Positions 5,786-7,493 of a DNA stretch of 7,493 bases are shown in pieces. The DNA is from an uncultured Collinsella sp. (GTDB lineage Bacteria; Actinomycetota; Coriobacteriia; Coriobacteriales; Coriobacteriaceae). Both the position numbers and the translations under genes were made by a program. The notes under the pieces were generated by a model. The model ran no database searches and was not told where the DNA came from. It saw only the letters and a list, made by a program, of their open reading frames with translations. The first letter of the stretch is position 1, and each line of letters starts with the position of its first letter. The DNA lies in NCBI GenBank assembly GCA_900765185.1, contig CAAFQT010000006.1, forward strand, positions 1 to 7,493, given 5' to 3'.

Positions 5786-6673
5786 GTGACAACGATGGAG
5801 CGTCGTCCGGATTCCCGTGGCAAGGTTCGTGATATTTACGATGCCGGTGAAAACCTGCTGATGGTCGCCACCGACCGCATTTCTGCGTTCGACTTCATTC
5901 TTCCCGACGAGATTCCGTTTAAGGGAGAGGTGCTCAATCGCATCTCGGCATTCTGGTTCGATAAGTTTGCCGACATCGTCCCCAACCATCTCGTTTCCAT
6001 CGACCCGGCGGATTTCCCCGAGGAGTTTGCTGAGTATCGTGACTACCTCGCTGGCCGCACCATGCTGGTTAAGAAGGCCCAGACGATTCCTATCGAGTGC
6101 ATCGTCCGCGGCTATCTGACCGGTTCGGGCAAGAAGACCTACGACGAGAACGGCACCGTCTGCGGCATCCAGCTGCCTGAGGGCCTGACCGAGGCTTCCA
6201 AGCTTCCCGAGCCGTTGTTCACGCCGTCCACGAAGGCCGAGATCGGTGACCACGACGATAACATCTCGTTCGAGCGTTGCTGCGAGATCGTGGGCGAGGA
6301 CATCGCCACGCAGATTCGTGACCTTTCCCTCAAGATCTACAAGGCCGCTGCCGAGTACGCCGCGACCCGTGGCATCATCATTGCCGACACCAAGTTCGAG
6401 TTTGGTGTCATCGATGGCAAGGTCACGCTGATCGACGAGTGCCTCACGCCCGACTCCAGCCGTTTCTGGCCTGCTGCCAGCTACGAGGAGGGCAAGATCC
6501 AGCCTAGCTACGACAAGCAATTCGTCCGCAATTGGCTCAAGGCCAACTGGGATATGACGGGGGAGACCCCGCACCTGCCCGCCGAGGTCATCGATGGCAC
6601 GTCCGAGCGCTATCGCGAGGCCTTCCAGATCATCACGGGCTTCCAGTTCACAAGCATGAAGGAGAACGCATAA
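5786..6673 (+). CDS. purC: Phosphoribosylaminoimidazole-succinocarboxamide synthase (SAICAR synthetase)
   Basis: A 295-residue cytosolic enzyme that joins CAIR and aspartate with ATP to form SAICAR in de novo purine synthesis; PurB, encoded 4 kb upstream, takes the next step. Family signature 1 is visible as PIECIVRGYLTGS (residues 102-114) and signature 2 as IADTKFEFG near 199-207. GKVRDIYD at 12-19 and LIDECLTPDSSRFWP are also typical. The length matches the longer (~300-residue) form rather than the ~240-residue Bacillus form. Start choice: GTG at 5786 has AAGGAG (5772-5777) eight bases upstream. The in-frame GTG at 5777 overlaps that site and can be excluded, and ATG at 5795 is too far away. 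The next gene begins directly after the stop codon, so the two form an operon ending at the terminator at 7282-7310. Confidence 0.96.
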   Translation: MTTMERRPDSRGKVRDIYDAGENLLMVATDRISAFDFILPDEIPFKGEVLNRISAFWFDKFADIVPNHLVSIDPADFPEEFAEYRDYLAGRTMLVKKAQTIPIECIVRGYLTGSGKKTYDENGTVCGIQLPEGLTEASKLPEPLFTPSTKAEIGDHDDNISFERCCEIVGEDIATQIRDLSLKIYKAAAEYAATRGIIIADTKFEFGVIDGKVTLIDECLTPDSSRFWPAASYEEGKIQPSYDKQFVRNWLKANWDMTGETPHLPAEVIDGTSERYREAFQIITGFQFTSMKENA

Positions 6674-7249
6674 GTGAGTACCCGTAGCGCCACGAACAAG
6701 CGCACGCAATCCCACGAAGTTACCGGGGTTGCGCGCAAGTCTGCCGCATCTGCTAAGCCCGCCCGCCAAGCAGCGAGCTCCGTTCGCGTCGTGCCGGCTT
6801 CGTCTAAGGCACGCCGCAAAGAGCTCGAGAAGGGCGAGAACCTCGAGGGCCTCTCTAAAGAGGAGAAGCGCGCCCGCAAGGCCAAGCAGCGCGCCAAGGA
6901 GGACCGCATCTATACGGTGTCGAATATCCTCCTCAAGCAGGACGAGGACTACACCAAGCGCCGTCGCATCTGGTGGATTGTGCTCGCCATTGGCATGGTG
7001 CTCGTCGTGGCAATTTGGGCCTCGCTGTACTTCGCTCCCGCTGGCATGGTGTCCAGCCCTGTCCAGATGGTCGGCATCGTTTTGTCCTACGTCATCATTT
7101 TGGGCGACTTTATCTATGACTTCGCTCGTATTCGTCCCTTGCGCAACATGTACCGCGCGCAGGCCGAGGGCATGTCCGAGAACAAGCTCAACGCTCTTAT
7201 TGAGCGCGCGGCTGCCGAGGAGGACCAGAAGGACTCCAAGAAGAAGTAG
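6674..7249 (+). CDS. Small two-helix membrane protein of unknown function, coupled to purC
   Basis: A 191-residue protein that I do not recognise. Residues 1-98 are strongly basic and Ala/Ser/Lys/Arg-rich, with a likely helical, possibly coiled-coil stretch (about 44-78, KARRKELEKGEN then LSKEEKRARKAKQRAK). Two hydrophobic helices follow (about 99-120 and 128-149), then a charged C-terminal tail ending in a lysine cluster. The positive charge before TM1 and after TM2 (RIRPLRNMYR) predicts that both termini are cytoplasmic. There is no signal peptide or catalytic motif. The GTG start directly follows the purC TAA. Its ribosome-binding site AAGGAG (6659-6664) lies inside the last purC codons, nine bases before the start, so translation is probably coupled. 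A role in purine metabolism is suggested only by position; the basic tail could contact nucleic acid or the membrane surface. Confidence 0.85.
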   Translation: MSTRSATNKRTQSHEVTGVARKSAASAKPARQAASSVRVVPASSKARRKELEKGENLEGLSKEEKRARKAKQRAKEDRIYTVSNILLKQDEDYTKRRRIWWIVLAIGMVLVVAIWASLYFAPAGMVSSPVQMVGIVLSYVIILGDFIYDFARIRPLRNMYRAQAEGMSENKLNALIERAAAEEDQKDSKKK

Positions 7250-7281
7250 CGTTTGCATACATACTTATCGCTAAGATATAA

Positions 7282-7310
7282 GGCGCGTCGTTTTTGCGGC
7301 GCGCCTTTTT
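7282..7310 (+). terminator. Rho-independent terminator of the purC operon
   Basis: GGCGCGTCG (7282-7290) pairs with CGGCGCGCC (7297-7305) in a 9-bp stem with one G-T pair and a six-base loop, followed directly by TTTTT (7306-7310). This is the clearest intrinsic terminator in the window, 32 bases after the membrane-protein stop. Confidence 0.9.
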
Positions 7311-7338
7311 ACTGTTCTATAGATAGATGGAGTGGCAC

Positions 7339-7493
7339 ATGATTCGAGCTGCCCTGACGGTCGAAGAGGCTCTGGAGGGCATGAAGGCCCTGGAGCCCAA
7401 GATTAAAAACTACGCGCGCCTGGTCGTCCGCAAGGGCGTAAACGTCAAGCCCGGCCAGGAAGTCGTCGTTCAGTCTCCGGTCGAGTGCGCGCC
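7339..7493 (+). CDS. M29-family aminopeptidase, N-terminal fragment (cut by window end)
   Basis: The first 51 residues of a longer gene that runs off the window. The segment NYARLVVRKGVNVKPGQEVV followed by VQSPVE closely matches the conserved N-terminus of M29 metallo-aminopeptidases (AmpS / aminopeptidase T type), which are cytosolic dimers with a two-metal site that remove N-terminal residues from peptides. The metal ligands lie further downstream and cannot be checked here. The start at 7339 has GGAG (7329-7332) six bases upstream; ATG at 7381 is in frame but sits one base after GGAGGG, too close to use. The gene follows the terminator and so should have its own promoter, which I could not place with confidence. 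Confidence 0.8.
   Translation, partial: MIRAALTVEEALEGMKALEPKIKNYARLVVRKGVNVKPGQEVVVQSPVECA

Noticed and set aside
5684..7258. Open reading frame of 524 codons on the - strand opposite purC and the membrane-protein gene
   Set aside because: It mirrors the codon bias of purC and its neighbour, is Leu/Gly/Asp/Val-rich with no recognisable domain, and both overlapping + strand genes are well supported by motifs and ribosome-binding sites.
7253..7282. TTGCAT (7253-7258) with TATAAG (7277-7282) as a promoter for the aminopeptidase gene
   Set aside because: Transcription would begin inside the terminator hairpin, and the elements overlap the end of the previous operon; too ambiguous to list as a feature.
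1..7493. Search for CRISPR arrays, tRNA/rRNA genes, transposases, toxin-antitoxin or defence genes
   Set aside because: No regularly spaced short repeats, RNA gene structure or recognisable proteins of these kinds were seen on either strand.

Overview
The window looks like a stretch of a fairly high-GC actinobacterial chromosome, most likely class Coriobacteriia and possibly Collinsella. This is inferred from gene content, codon choice (mostly GAG, AAG, CGC, CTC, GTC), a Tat-type lipoprotein and the gene order; no database search was possible. All supported genes are on the + strand and together encode mostly ordinary housekeeping functions.

Layout: 1-273 is non-coding and holds two copies of a ~40-bp palindrome-rich repeat and a candidate promoter ahead of purB (adenylosuccinate lyase, 274-1620). 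After an intergenic hairpin comes a two-gene unit joined by a TAATG stop/start overlap: a small TSCPD-domain protein (1749-2012) and a Tat-exported lipoprotein of unknown function (2012-3223). A 153-base gap with a compound hairpin leads to a two-component system: an OmpR/PhoB-type response regulator (3377-4099) and its HAMP histidine kinase (4111-5676). Then follow a ~110-base leader with a possible 22-codon leader ORF, purC (SAICAR synthetase, 5786-6673), a small two-helix membrane protein abutting it (6674-7249), a clear intrinsic terminator (7282-7310) and the 5' end of an M29-type aminopeptidase gene (7339 to window end).

How they work together: PurC makes SAICAR in de novo purine synthesis and PurB cleaves SAICAR to AICAR, so two consecutive steps are encoded here but separated by four unrelated genes. 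The kinase and regulator form a cognate pair. The TSCPD protein and the lipoprotein are translationally coupled, although one should be cytosolic and the other extracytoplasmic.

The items most worth a second look are the purC leader (strong ribosome-binding site, short arginine-rich ORF ending on the purC ribosome-binding site, internal hairpin, possible pairing that hides the purC site), the near-perfect 15-bp inverted repeat inside the first codons of the kinase gene, and the palindromic repeats upstream of purB. I see no CRISPR array, transposase, tRNA, rRNA or clear defence system.
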